This document shows positions 34,344 through 42,912 of a stretch of DNA of 64,000 bases, in pieces. Each line of letters begins with the position of its first letter. Within the stretch, counting starts at the first letter, position 1. The notes beneath the pieces were generated by a model. That model was not told where the DNA came from. It saw only the letters and a list, made by a program, of their open reading frames with translations, and searched no databases. Location of the stretch: contig JBEVXD010000001.1 in NCBI GenBank assembly GCA_040506275.1, positions 744,001-808,000 on the forward strand, given 5' to 3'. This DNA is from Thiodiazotropha sp040506275. GTDB lineage: Bacteria > Pseudomonadota > Gammaproteobacteria > Chromatiales > Chromatiaceae. Both the position numbers and the translations under genes were made by a program.

Positions 34344-35081
34344 CTATTTTATCAACAGTGAAATACCACTGAATATGAGTAGGATGCTGATTCCGCGTTG
34401 GAATGTCTGTTGAGACAGGTTGCTGTGTATGTGTCCGCCTATATACATGCCGATAGCCATTAGCGGGATTGTGATAGCGGCCACCTTCAGAAGTGCGAGA
34501 TTCAAAAAACCTGATGCCAGGTAACCAAGAATACGGCTCATCCCATCGATCAGAAAAATAGTCGCAAAAGTTGCACGAAACTGAGTCTTGTCCAGTCCTC
34601 GAATTTTAAGGTAGAGAACATAGAAAGGACCACCAGTACCGAATAGTGTGCCTATAAATCCCCCCAATGTCCCAGCCGGTATTACCCACAACAGAGATGA
34701 TTTGGTTTTCGGTGTTATAGAAAACAGTGAGTAGACAGCAAATAAGAGGAGAAAAATACCGAGACCATATTGCAGTATTTGTGCGTCGACGTTGTTGAAC
34801 AGGTAGAGTGCGATCAGTACGCCAATAACTGAAAAGGGCAACAGTGGTACCAAGTCCTGCCACTGGATCGACTCGTGATGATTCACGCCATGACTAGCAG
34901 ATGCAATATAGTCCAGAACAACGATCAGCGGGACTGCAATTGACAGAGGCATCATCAATGCGAGTAGGGGGATCGCTATCAAGCCTGAACCAAAGCCCGC
35001 TATGCCTCTAACTAAATAGGCGGAACTGATAATGATTGCAGCTATAATCTGATCTTGAGTAGAGAGTGCTTCTAGCACCAT
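34344..35081 (-). CDS. TauE/SafE-family membrane transporter
   Basis: 245 residues with about eight hydrophobic helices and the family signature GIAGFGSGLIAIPLL at the N-terminus, plus GTLFGTGGPFYVLYL in the second half. TauE/SafE proteins export sulfite, sulfoacetate or similar organosulfur anions; the substrate here is unknown. Transcribed alone, convergent with the FAH-family gene. Confidence 0.88.
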   Translation of the reverse strand: MVLEALSTQDQIIAAIIISSAYLVRGIAGFGSGLIAIPLLALMMPLSIAVPLIVVLDYIASASHGVNHHESIQWQDLVPLLPFSVIGVLIALYLFNNVDAQILQYGLGIFLLLFAVYSLFSITPKTKSSLLWVIPAGTLGGFIGTLFGTGGPFYVLYLKIRGLDKTQFRATFATIFLIDGMSRILGYLASGFLNLALLKVAAITIPLMAIGMYIGGHIHSNLSQQTFQRGISILLIFSGISLLIK

Positions 35082-35515
35082 AAGGGTATCTTGCTAAATA
35101 TCAATATGAACCATATTGATGCGTAGGTATGCTTCCCTCATTACTACATTCCGATCAGCGTTATTCAGCTTTCAGCTTGATTCCATTCTAAGTAAAATCT
35201 TCCGCAATCAATTCCCATTGATGTTGCTCAGTTCCTTAGTAAATGAATTCTGAACAACCTAAGCCGCACTATTATTCATGTCCAATTTAATAAGTCAATG
35301 CACAGTGTCAATAGATGAGAAATATATGTCAAACCTATCTAACTTATTAAGTTAGCGGACAAATATATATAATCAAACTAATCTAAACAACAATGATTAT
35401 CCTTGACGTATGCCATTAAAAAGCATTGCATCCCCCCATTGATTTCTAATGAATTGGAATCAATGGGGGACATTTAAATTGAGAATAGAAATCTATATGA
35501 GTAAGCGTAAGCCTG
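35082..35515. other. AT-rich gap between two minus-strand genes
   Basis: No gene is supported. It contains the strong hairpin at 35433-35469 and the upstream region of the TauE/SafE gene. AT-richness and the lack of open frames suggest decayed or purely regulatory DNA. Confidence 0.6.
35433..35469 (-). terminator. Hairpin downstream of the ABM-like gene
   Basis: A 12-bp perfect stem CCCCCATTGATT (35433-35444) with AATCAATGGGGG (35458-35469). On the minus strand it follows the stop at 35516 by 46 bases; a TTTTT lies about 10 bases beyond, so it probably terminates that transcript. Confidence 0.6.
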
Positions 35516-35929
35516 TCACTCTTCCGGCACACCTTGCCATAGCATCTCATAGCCCACTTCATAGGTTTCATCACAGAAATCAGCAAGTGCAGAGAATTTC
35601 TCTTTGAACAACTTATCTGCATGAGATGATTCATGCTGCTCAAAAGAGTTCCAATATGTGGCGATTACAATATCACCCATATTCTGCTTCACTCGTTTCT
35701 CAACCTGGCTGTCATCTGAGCCAACGCTGCCTTCTTCAGAAACAAAACCGGCATTTCGATAAACCTGGCCACCTATAAATCCGCCATTGTCATCACCGTA
35801 GTTATTTTTAACCACATTGCACATTTCTCCAAGAACCATTTCAACATCTTCAACCTTGACGCCAGGTTTAAGGTCGACGACGTTGAACAGCATGACACAA
35901 CCAAAGGGAATCTCAATTGGGTGAAACAT
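35516..35929 (-). CDS. Small protein resembling dimeric alpha-beta barrel (ABM-type) domains
   Basis: 137 residues, no signal peptide. It starts with strand VMLFNVVDLKPG and helix VEDVEMVLGEMCNVVKNN, then a strand-loop QVYRNAG and IVIATYWNSFEQHESSHADKLFKEKFSALADFCDE, reminiscent of antibiotic-biosynthesis-monooxygenase-like ferredoxin folds (strand, helix, then 'AxYWxSxExHxxSH'). That assignment is by pattern only. AGGAAAA precedes the ATG. Monocistronic with its own terminator hairpin. Confidence 0.65.
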   Translation of the reverse strand: MFHPIEIPFGCVMLFNVVDLKPGVKVEDVEMVLGEMCNVVKNNYGDDNGGFIGGQVYRNAGFVSEEGSVGSDDSQVEKRVKQNMGDIVIATYWNSFEQHESSHADKLFKEKFSALADFCDETYEVGYEMLWQGVPEE

Positions 35930-36434
35930 ATCTATTTTCCTAGACTGATAGTGTTGTTATTGATGAATAAACGTCAGTTATATATACCGACGTACTTAAG
36001 TAACCTCGGAACAACTCATTCAGCGACAGCTTGCTACAAACATGCAACATTTCCACATAACGTATCTGTGCAATTGTCGGCTGTTACTTGTAATTCATCG
36101 ATTATGATCGAAAAGCTGTCCGGCAGACTCATATGCCGTTATTCCTTTACAAAAATTTACTATCGCAGAACAACGGACGCACAAAAACACCTGCTCTGAG
36201 GGGTAATGATATTCACTACTTGGTGAAATGTTGTGAACTGACGAACAACCAAGAACTATTGGCTGATAAACGGATGGTTTTCTCGATAGAGATGGTTAGC
36301 AAGCTGATGTTAAAGGATCTATATCAGTTGGTTAATACCACATGGGGTAGCGAAAACAAGTGGAGGGTTGTAGTGACTCCATGATCATCCCGTGGATAAA
36401 CTCATGCGGGCTGTGACAGCTTTGTTACACTGAC
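35930..36434. other. Intergenic region at the left border of the T6SS locus
   Basis: A 505-base stretch with at most one doubtful small frame (36133-36384, listed separately). No repeats, tRNA or integrase remnants were recognised that would mark the T6SS cluster as an inserted island. Confidence 0.55.
36133..36384 (+). CDS. Possible small protein, unknown
   Basis: 83 codons with plausible amino-acid composition in the second half (KRMVFSIEMVSKLMLKDLYQLV). No ribosome-binding site and no family recognised; it may be chance or a remnant of a gene. Confidence 0.25.
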   Translation: MPLFLYKNLLSQNNGRTKTPALRGNDIHYLVKCCELTNNQELLADKRMVFSIEMVSKLMLKDLYQLVNTTWGSENKWRVVVTP

Positions 36435-37724
36435 TTAATTTGTCCCTGTACCGATTCGCTGTAATTGCTGTTTCATTTCCAGGGCTCTAGCTTTATAACC
36501 GGGAGCCAGTGAGTGATTAGGATCAAGTTCCAATATCTTGTTCCAGAAAGCAATCGCTTCATCCAGCTCCTGTTTACGGAAGAGCTGCATTGCCTGACGA
36601 TGATAGTTGTCAGTGATTATGTTCCTGACTTTCAACTGCGACTCTCTGGCAGCCAGATTGTCAGGATCGTAAGTCAGAACCTGGCCATAAGTTTTGTAAG
36701 CCTCTTCATACTGACCACCACTCTCTGCATTGCTCGCTTTCTGGAAAAGGTTCTGTGCTTCTATTTTATCTTCAACCAGGATTAGCTGATTAATTGCATT
36801 TTCATCAGATGCGTCAAGGATTATAAGTTTTTCAAGAGTGCTTCTGGCTCCTTCCAGATCATTGATCGTAATCAGTTGCTCGGAGTACTCTGTATAGTAA
36901 CTGGCCAATAAAGTACGAATCTCTTTAGATTCAGGTTGTCGATTGCCTTCATCCTCGAGCAGATAGATGGCAGAGGGCAGGTCATTACCAGAATGAAGCT
37001 TTCGGGCGGTATTCAGAATTTCCTCGCTATTGCTGGCAGGTAGATCAGGAGTGACTTCTGACTCAGTTTTCACATTTGGTTCTGTGGGTAAAGCTATTGG
37101 TTCCTGAACAATTTCTGTCATTGAATCAGCTGTTGTCTCGATTGCTTCGGATTCGGTTTCTGCTGATTGTATGACTGGTTCGGGCTTGGGTTTAGGCCTG
37201 GCTTTCACTTTCGGTTTTACGATTTCTCGTGATTCGCCAGGTACCCGGATACGCTGTCCAGGTGCCAGTCTGCCTGGATTTTCGAGTTTGTTGTAACGGG
37301 CCAATATGACGAATTTATATGGGTCATTAAGAAAATTTTTCGCAATCAACGATAGAGAATCTCCCGGCTGTACATCATAGAAAAAGTTTTTAAGCCCCAG
37401 ATATTCGATTGGGTCAGCATCCATCTGCTCAAGCAGATGGGTAGCCCTGGAATGGTCGGGATGATCCATCAATGCCCAATTAAGCTGATTGCGAGCATTT
37501 TCATAGTCACCATTCTGTAGTAGAGCCAAGGCTTCTCGGACACGTTTGTTGGGTGTCAGTGAGTCGGTTGGGAGAGGCATTACCTCTACCTCTTCCTCTG
37601 GTTCCATGACGACAGGTTCATCCTGTTTTCGAGGGCCCATCAGCTCACAGGCACCTAAGGCGAGCGCAAATGTTAAGATGATGAAGATTTTGAAGAAATC
37701 CCGAAACCTAGTTACATCACTCAC
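36435..37724 (-). CDS. LysM and TPR lipoprotein at the end of the T6SS operon
   Basis: 429 residues from GTG. The lipobox is LGAC (Cys26), followed by an acidic spacer, a first TPR (about 60-100), a LysM domain (about 114-162, YDVQPGDSLSLIAKNFLNDPYKF), a Pro/Glu linker and a C-terminal TPR block (about 235-425). LysM implies peptidoglycan binding, so it may anchor or scaffold the secretion machine at the cell wall. It lies 63 bases after pppA on the same strand, where PpkA stands in Pseudomonas H1. Confidence 0.87.
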   Translation of the reverse strand: MSDVTRFRDFFKIFIILTFALALGACELMGPRKQDEPVVMEPEEEVEVMPLPTDSLTPNKRVREALALLQNGDYENARNQLNWALMDHPDHSRATHLLEQMDADPIEYLGLKNFFYDVQPGDSLSLIAKNFLNDPYKFVILARYNKLENPGRLAPGQRIRVPGESREIVKPKVKARPKPKPEPVIQSAETESEAIETTADSMTEIVQEPIALPTEPNVKTESEVTPDLPASNSEEILNTARKLHSGNDLPSAIYLLEDEGNRQPESKEIRTLLASYYTEYSEQLITINDLEGARSTLEKLIILDASDENAINQLILVEDKIEAQNLFQKASNAESGGQYEEAYKTYGQVLTYDPDNLAARESQLKVRNIITDNYHRQAMQLFRKQELDEAIAFWNKILELDPNHSLAPGYKARALEMKQQLQRIGTGTN

Positions 37725-37787
37725 TTCTTAGATTCCTTTTGGCTGTAAATTCAATACCGAAACAGTAATTTGGCTCAATATAGCAGA

Positions 37788-38543
37788 TCATGCATCGTCA
37801 GCTAGGGCAATTTGGGCCGATTTTGCCTGAACAAGAACAATAGTAACATTGTCACGTGCACCTCGCTCCATGGCCAGATTGATCAATTCCTGTATCGAAT
37901 CCTGTAAATCGTGACGCCCCAGGATATCAGCAATCTCTGAATCGCTGACCTCCTTGTTCAAGCCATCGCTACACAGCAGAAACAGGTCTCCATCACAGGG
38001 TTCAACCATCTCGGCATCTAATTCCAAAAGATCGCATGCGCCAACGGCCCTGGTGATGTAGTTGGCAATTGATGATTGTTCCGCTTCATCAGAGGATACA
38101 ATGCCTTGCTCAATCAACTCCTCCACTTGACTGTGATCTCGACTGAGTTGTTTCAGGTTTCCCCGTCGGTAGAGATAAATACGGCTGTCACCCGCCCACT
38201 GGTAGATGCAGTAGCCATCATAGGCCAGCAGGGTTACCACTGTGGAACCGATTATTTCCCCACCCCTTTCCTGAGACTCGATAAGTAGCTGCTGATTGAC
38301 GTAATGTAAACGCTGTTCAACATCTCCGGCCAATTGCCCCAAAGAGTCTCCTGGAGCCATCGATTTCAACTCGTTAACAATCATACCGGAGGCTAAATCC
38401 CCAGCAGCATGTCCACCCATGCCATCGGCAACGACCCAGATTCCAAGGTCAGCTCTATCCAAGCAAGCATCTTCGTTGATATTACGAACTTTGCCCTTGT
38501 CGGTTATGTGGGCAGAGACCCAAAAGAATCGGTTCTGGCTCAT
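37788..38543 (-). CDS. pppA: PP2C-type Ser/Thr phosphatase PppA (T6SS post-translational control)
   Basis: 251 residues with all PPM motifs: RNINEDA, WVVADGMGGHAAGD (Asp40/Gly41 metal site), the DGLNKEVSD box and GARDNVTIVLV. In T6SS it dephosphorylates the FHA-binding target and switches the machine off, opposing a PpkA-type kinase. It overlaps tagF by 4 bases. The cognate kinase is not adjacent; the HAMP-kinase at 28803 is the only one in the window. Confidence 0.93.
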   Translation of the reverse strand: MSQNRFFWVSAHITDKGKVRNINEDACLDRADLGIWVVADGMGGHAAGDLASGMIVNELKSMAPGDSLGQLAGDVEQRLHYVNQQLLIESQERGGEIIGSTVVTLLAYDGYCIYQWAGDSRIYLYRRGNLKQLSRDHSQVEELIEQGIVSSDEAEQSSIANYITRAVGACDLLELDAEMVEPCDGDLFLLCSDGLNKEVSDSEIADILGRHDLQDSIQELINLAMERGARDNVTIVLVQAKSAQIALADDA

Positions 38544-39334
38544 TGAGGTTCGTTAACTTCCGAAGCTGAGAATCCCATGCTGTAGGCACCTGTTTCGATC
38601 TCTTCCCAGCCATGCTGTGACCAGGCGCCATCAATTAATGCACTGGCACCTTTGATTTGAGGTAGTCCCTGACAGATCAACAGGGAGGGTGAGATCCGCT
38701 CAGAACCTTGAGTCCACCAGAGGCTATATGCGAATAACAGCTTTTTCATCAGATGCGGCAGAAACAGTGGATAGAGGCTACGCAGAGAGGACTGCTCCTG
38801 CAGGTGGGCGTGCCAAGCATTGTTCAGGGGGGTAATCGGGGCATCGTGCTTAATCAGCTCTTCACGTTCTGCACTCGGGTTACCCAGTGCGAGTAGCTGC
38901 TGTTCAAGGGATTCCATCTGAAAATCGTCTTCAAGGCAGGAGAGGGCAAGCTCTTCCAGACGAGCAAACCAGTTTTCCGACTCCTCCATAAAGAGAAACA
39001 GATTAAATTTCGGGTCTAGTTTGGTAGCCAGAGTGAAAGGATAGTATCGACCGACCCGATCTACGCTGGGCATCAAGATCCCTGCCCACCCCTGTTCACC
39101 GCATATCCCCGGTGAGAGGGCAAATCGCCATATAGGACTGGTTAAGTAGTTATCGAGCCAGAAATCACCCAGCTGTTCACGACTGTTGGCGATCGCTTCC
39201 TGCATCCAGGTTTCCCAAGGTGCAATGAAGCTACGAGGGAGTCTGCGGGTTACGAAATCACCCAGAGCAGGAACTTTACCGTAGAGGCCAGGAAAGTCCT
39301 CGTTTTGTATTGAATTTAAAGTCTGTTCGGACAC
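38540..39334 (-). CDS. tagF: T6SS-associated protein TagF
   Basis: 264 residues of the TagF family, recognised by GLYGKVPALGDFVTRRLPRSF at the N-terminus and the WAGILMPSVDRVGRYYPFTLA motif. In Pseudomonas TagF represses T6SS firing by a route parallel to PppA. The GTG start is inside the 3' end of tssM (19-base overlap), and the stop overlaps pppA. Confidence 0.92.
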   Translation of the reverse strand: MSEQTLNSIQNEDFPGLYGKVPALGDFVTRRLPRSFIAPWETWMQEAIANSREQLGDFWLDNYLTSPIWRFALSPGICGEQGWAGILMPSVDRVGRYYPFTLATKLDPKFNLFLFMEESENWFARLEELALSCLEDDFQMESLEQQLLALGNPSAEREELIKHDAPITPLNNAWHAHLQEQSSLRSLYPLFLPHLMKKLLFAYSLWWTQGSERISPSLLICQGLPQIKGASALIDGAWSQHGWEEIETGAYSMGFSASEVNEPQ

Positions 39335-42300
39335 CGGAAATCTGCCAATTCTTTTAGCTGGAAGGGATTGAGTGCACCGCTGGCGCGTAGTGAAAATCGG
39401 GACTTCCGACCACCTACGTCAAAGGTCACATCAATTGTTTCGGGGGAATTTGTAGGCGTGATTTCAGCCTGATCGATGATGCGGAACCAACCCCATGGGC
39501 CATCTTCTGTAAGACCGGATGGTTTATTACCTGCAGGTGGTGCAAGCAGTATCTTGGTATCACTGATACCGGAATCATCTGGCCAGGTCAGTCGATTCCA
39601 TCGAGTGGGACCATGGTTGTACCTTACACGTTGCTGATTGAGCAGCAGGGTGATCTGGGTAATGGTGGTATCCATACTCAGGGGTTTAATCTCGAAGTTG
39701 ATCTTCGGTTCCTGGCTGCCACCCCCGAAAAATGCGTCACGAATCACCGCTGCTCGCTGGAATTGACGCAAAGTGCTTGTAGGAATGCCTAAGGTTTTAT
39801 TGCCAGCAGCGTTCCAACGCCAAACTTTTCTCGAGGTGTCAACAAAGTCTATGAGGTATGTATTGAAAAAGTTTTCCATCATCCCGCCAGGCCCGAAGAA
39901 GCGCCCAAAGTCGCTGATCGTGACTTCTCTGACGCCGCTGCGATCTAATGGATAACGTCCAGACAGACTGCGTTGGCAGAAGGGTAACAGTTGTGTGTTC
40001 CAGACAGAGTTCAGATGGCTTCTGACACCAGATACTGTGAGATTGGAGCTACCATCCGCCAATGTATTGATAATCTCTGCCAAGGGGCCAGGCTGGCGCT
40101 GGGCCTCTAATTTGAGTCGGCTTATGACGCCACCTCCGGCACCGGGATCCCGTGCGGCGTTGAATGCCTGGCTGGATTGATTGCCAGCTGAGGCGATACT
40201 GTTCATATGCGCATACAGCTCGTTGAGCATCTCCATGGTTCGATCCAGGGGAGCCTGCTCACCTTCTTGCGCCTCTATCATCCGGTTCAGGCTGGCAAAA
40301 TGTTGATCAACCGGCGTGGTCAATAGCTGATTCTGTGGCTCATCCTGGTTTTCATCTGGAGCGACTTGCAGGATTGATGCAAGCCGTCGTGTAATCCCGG
40401 ATGTGTTCCTCTCCACCAGTTCAGCGGCTTTTTGAGCACCACCAGGCAAGCGGGAAAGGGTGGTCTGTTCCTGTATCAACTTAAGATAGCGACGTAAGGG
40501 AGAGGTAGGACCTGAAAGGACATTCAGTACTTCCACCGCTTGACGCATATTATTGAAAGGCTTCACTCGGATATCGGCCAGTTGCTGTTCCCACAGACGG
40601 ATATACTCGGCGTAGTAGAGGTCTTTGACCCGACTGCTCAGTTTCGCCAGGTCAGTTTTACCGATGATCTTTTCCAGATCGGGACCAAGTATCCATTTCT
40701 CCTCGAGAAGTTTGTTAGCGATGGAGAGGTGATCCTTGAGAAACAGTTTATGGTAGCCCCCATAGGTAAAGAGACCGGGAATCTCTTTGTCCAGAGGTTC
40801 CCCTGAGCGACGACTGAATACCAGCTCGGCATCGGTACCAATCCGTTGACTCAGGCGTATTGGGGAAACAGACCCTCCCTGAGTGGTTCGTTTCATGCGG
40901 TTATAGACCCGGTCGGCAAGGGGCACTCTCAGCAGGTTACTTCTTACCTGGCTAATCAACGCCTCATCCAGTGGCAAGGTCGGAGTCATTGGCATTTGGG
41001 TCAGTAACGCATCCATGTGCGAGTCAAGGGCCTGTCTGGCTTGTGCATTTTCAGAACCAGGCAGCGTCAACTGCCATTGTAAAAGCATCCAGGCCTTAAC
41101 GGTTTCTGCATCATAATGCTCACTGTCATCGAACATCAGATAGACCTTGAGCGCTTCATACAGGTAGTCAGGGTTGTTTCCCTGCTGGCTGAGTTGGTTT
41201 TCAAGGCTGAGGATGATACGGGGCAGGAACAGGTTTTTCAGACTGTTGTGATAGGCACTGATTGCTTCACTGCCTAATTTGTCACCTTGATAGAGCCCCA
41301 ATCCCATCAACCAGGGAATCTCTTTCTCCTGATCCTCATATCCACCAGGGATATGTCGTACTAAATCAAGGGCGGGCACCACATTGGTCAATGACAGATC
41401 GTCAGCGGCAACTGCATTGACCTTTTCGTCAGCTGCATTGGCCTGGATGGCAACCTGATCCACATAACTCTGGTTGCGGCTGTAACTAGTAAACCAGGCG
41501 ATGCCTGCAAGGAGAGCAAGAGAGATGGCTCCGGCATAGGCTATTCGCTGAAGCCAGGCACGCTGTTTCTCAACCCGAGTGTTGATACCGGCAAGGTGAG
41601 ATTCAGCGAATATCAGATCCTTAAACAGTCTGTTGATGAAAAAACTGCGTCCAGATCCGGAGAAGGCAGGGGCGATCTGGCGATTGAGACCAAACTCCTG
41701 TGCCATCGATCCAAGCAGACGGTCAATAGGCGTGCCTTCCTGAGTACCGCTGGTAAAGTAGACACCCCGAACCATGGGCGTCTCCTGGAAACGGTTTTCA
41801 CTGAAGGCTTCATAAAGGAAGGTTTCTGCTGCTTCTCGCAGGGCACTGAACTGCTGTGGAAAAGAGTAGATCAGGACTCTGCGTTTAATATCCCGCTCCT
41901 GCTCGAGACGGTCCATCAGGCGGGCATCGATACGTTGCTCTAAAGCCTTGAATTCATCTTTGAACTGATTGATGCCTGTGTCCTGGCTGTTTTTATCGGT
42001 CAAGGGGAAGGTCATACCCCAAACCTGATTGCGTTCCTCCCTTCCCAGGTTTTCGAAGAACTCATTGAATCCTGCCAGCAAGTCGCACTTGGTAAACAGG
42101 ACGTATATCGGGAAGCGAATACCAAAGTGATCGATCAGCTCTTTAACCCGCATACGAATCGCCTTGGCATGGTTGATTCGTTCGATATCGGTCAGTTGTA
42201 GGATGTCCTCGACACTGATCGCCACAAGTGCGCCATTGATGGGTCTGCGTTTACGATGTTTTTTCAACAGATCGAGAAACCCCATCCAGGCAGCCCTGTC

Positions 42301-42897
42301 GACCTCTTCATAGCTGTCCTGAGTGGTATAACGTCCTGCGGTATCCAATAAAACCGCATCATCGGTGAACCACCAGTCGCAATTGCGGGTGCCCCCAATG
42401 CCTTGCACAGCATCATTACCCAGTTTGTCTGCAAGAGGAAAGTGCAGTCCGGAATTTAATAAGGCAGTGGTTTTACCGCTTCCTGGTGGTCCAATGAACA
42501 TATACCAGGGGAGTTGATAGAGGTATTGGCTGTTCTGCTTTCCGCCAAGTTTTGACTCTTTGAGTATACGGACTGCATCATCGAGTCGCTGTCCCAGGAT
42601 CTGTACCTCTTCAGCCGATTCCTGGGAAGTGGTGGAGGTTTGCCCTTTCTGTCCAACCACGCTCTCGAGCATCTGTTGATTCTTCTTTCGTGCGGCCAGA
42701 AAACGACGCAGCTGATTTGCACCCCAAAGCAGAATAATAATCCCGATGGCTATCAGTCGTGCCGTGACAGAAGCCAGTGGTTCTGTTCCGGCAAAGCCGA
42801 ATAGCGGTCCGATCAGCCAGATGATGACCGAAATTGCAATCAATCCCAGTATGGCGACAAACCAGCGGTTTTTTATGATTCTCAATAATGCCTGCAT
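39316..42897 (-). CDS. tssM: T6SS membrane-complex protein TssM (IcmF/VasK)
   Basis: 1193 residues spanning the inner membrane and periplasm; with TssJ and TssL it forms the trans-envelope complex. Two N-terminal helices (about 12-33 and 45-67), a cytoplasmic NTPase domain with Walker A GPPGSGKT (136-143) and DTAG (185-188), a third helix (about 452-471), then the long periplasmic part ending in the TssJ-binding region. Length and the intact Walker motifs fit an active-type TssM. Confidence 0.96.
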   Translation of the reverse strand: MQALLRIIKNRWFVAILGLIAISVIIWLIGPLFGFAGTEPLASVTARLIAIGIIILLWGANQLRRFLAARKKNQQMLESVVGQKGQTSTTSQESAEEVQILGQRLDDAVRILKESKLGGKQNSQYLYQLPWYMFIGPPGSGKTTALLNSGLHFPLADKLGNDAVQGIGGTRNCDWWFTDDAVLLDTAGRYTTQDSYEEVDRAAWMGFLDLLKKHRKRRPINGALVAISVEDILQLTDIERINHAKAIRMRVKELIDHFGIRFPIYVLFTKCDLLAGFNEFFENLGREERNQVWGMTFPLTDKNSQDTGINQFKDEFKALEQRIDARLMDRLEQERDIKRRVLIYSFPQQFSALREAAETFLYEAFSENRFQETPMVRGVYFTSGTQEGTPIDRLLGSMAQEFGLNRQIAPAFSGSGRSFFINRLFKDLIFAESHLAGINTRVEKQRAWLQRIAYAGAISLALLAGIAWFTSYSRNQSYVDQVAIQANAADEKVNAVAADDLSLTNVVPALDLVRHIPGGYEDQEKEIPWLMGLGLYQGDKLGSEAISAYHNSLKNLFLPRIILSLENQLSQQGNNPDYLYEALKVYLMFDDSEHYDAETVKAWMLLQWQLTLPGSENAQARQALDSHMDALLTQMPMTPTLPLDEALISQVRSNLLRVPLADRVYNRMKRTTQGGSVSPIRLSQRIGTDAELVFSRRSGEPLDKEIPGLFTYGGYHKLFLKDHLSIANKLLEEKWILGPDLEKIIGKTDLAKLSSRVKDLYYAEYIRLWEQQLADIRVKPFNNMRQAVEVLNVLSGPTSPLRRYLKLIQEQTTLSRLPGGAQKAAELVERNTSGITRRLASILQVAPDENQDEPQNQLLTTPVDQHFASLNRMIEAQEGEQAPLDRTMEMLNELYAHMNSIASAGNQSSQAFNAARDPGAGGGVISRLKLEAQRQPGPLAEIINTLADGSSNLTVSGVRSHLNSVWNTQLLPFCQRSLSGRYPLDRSGVREVTISDFGRFFGPGGMMENFFNTYLIDFVDTSRKVWRWNAAGNKTLGIPTSTLRQFQRAAVIRDAFFGGGSQEPKINFEIKPLSMDTTITQITLLLNQQRVRYNHGPTRWNRLTWPDDSGISDTKILLAPPAGNKPSGLTEDGPWGWFRIIDQAEITPTNSPETIDVTFDVGGRKSRFSLRASGALNPFQLKELADFRCPNRL

Positions 42898-42912
42898 GGT
42901 ATACGCGAATGC

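Noticed and set aside
35921..36199. 92-codon plus-strand frame left of the T6SS operon
   Set aside because: Begins inside the ABM-like gene on the other strand, with unusual composition and no ribosome-binding site.
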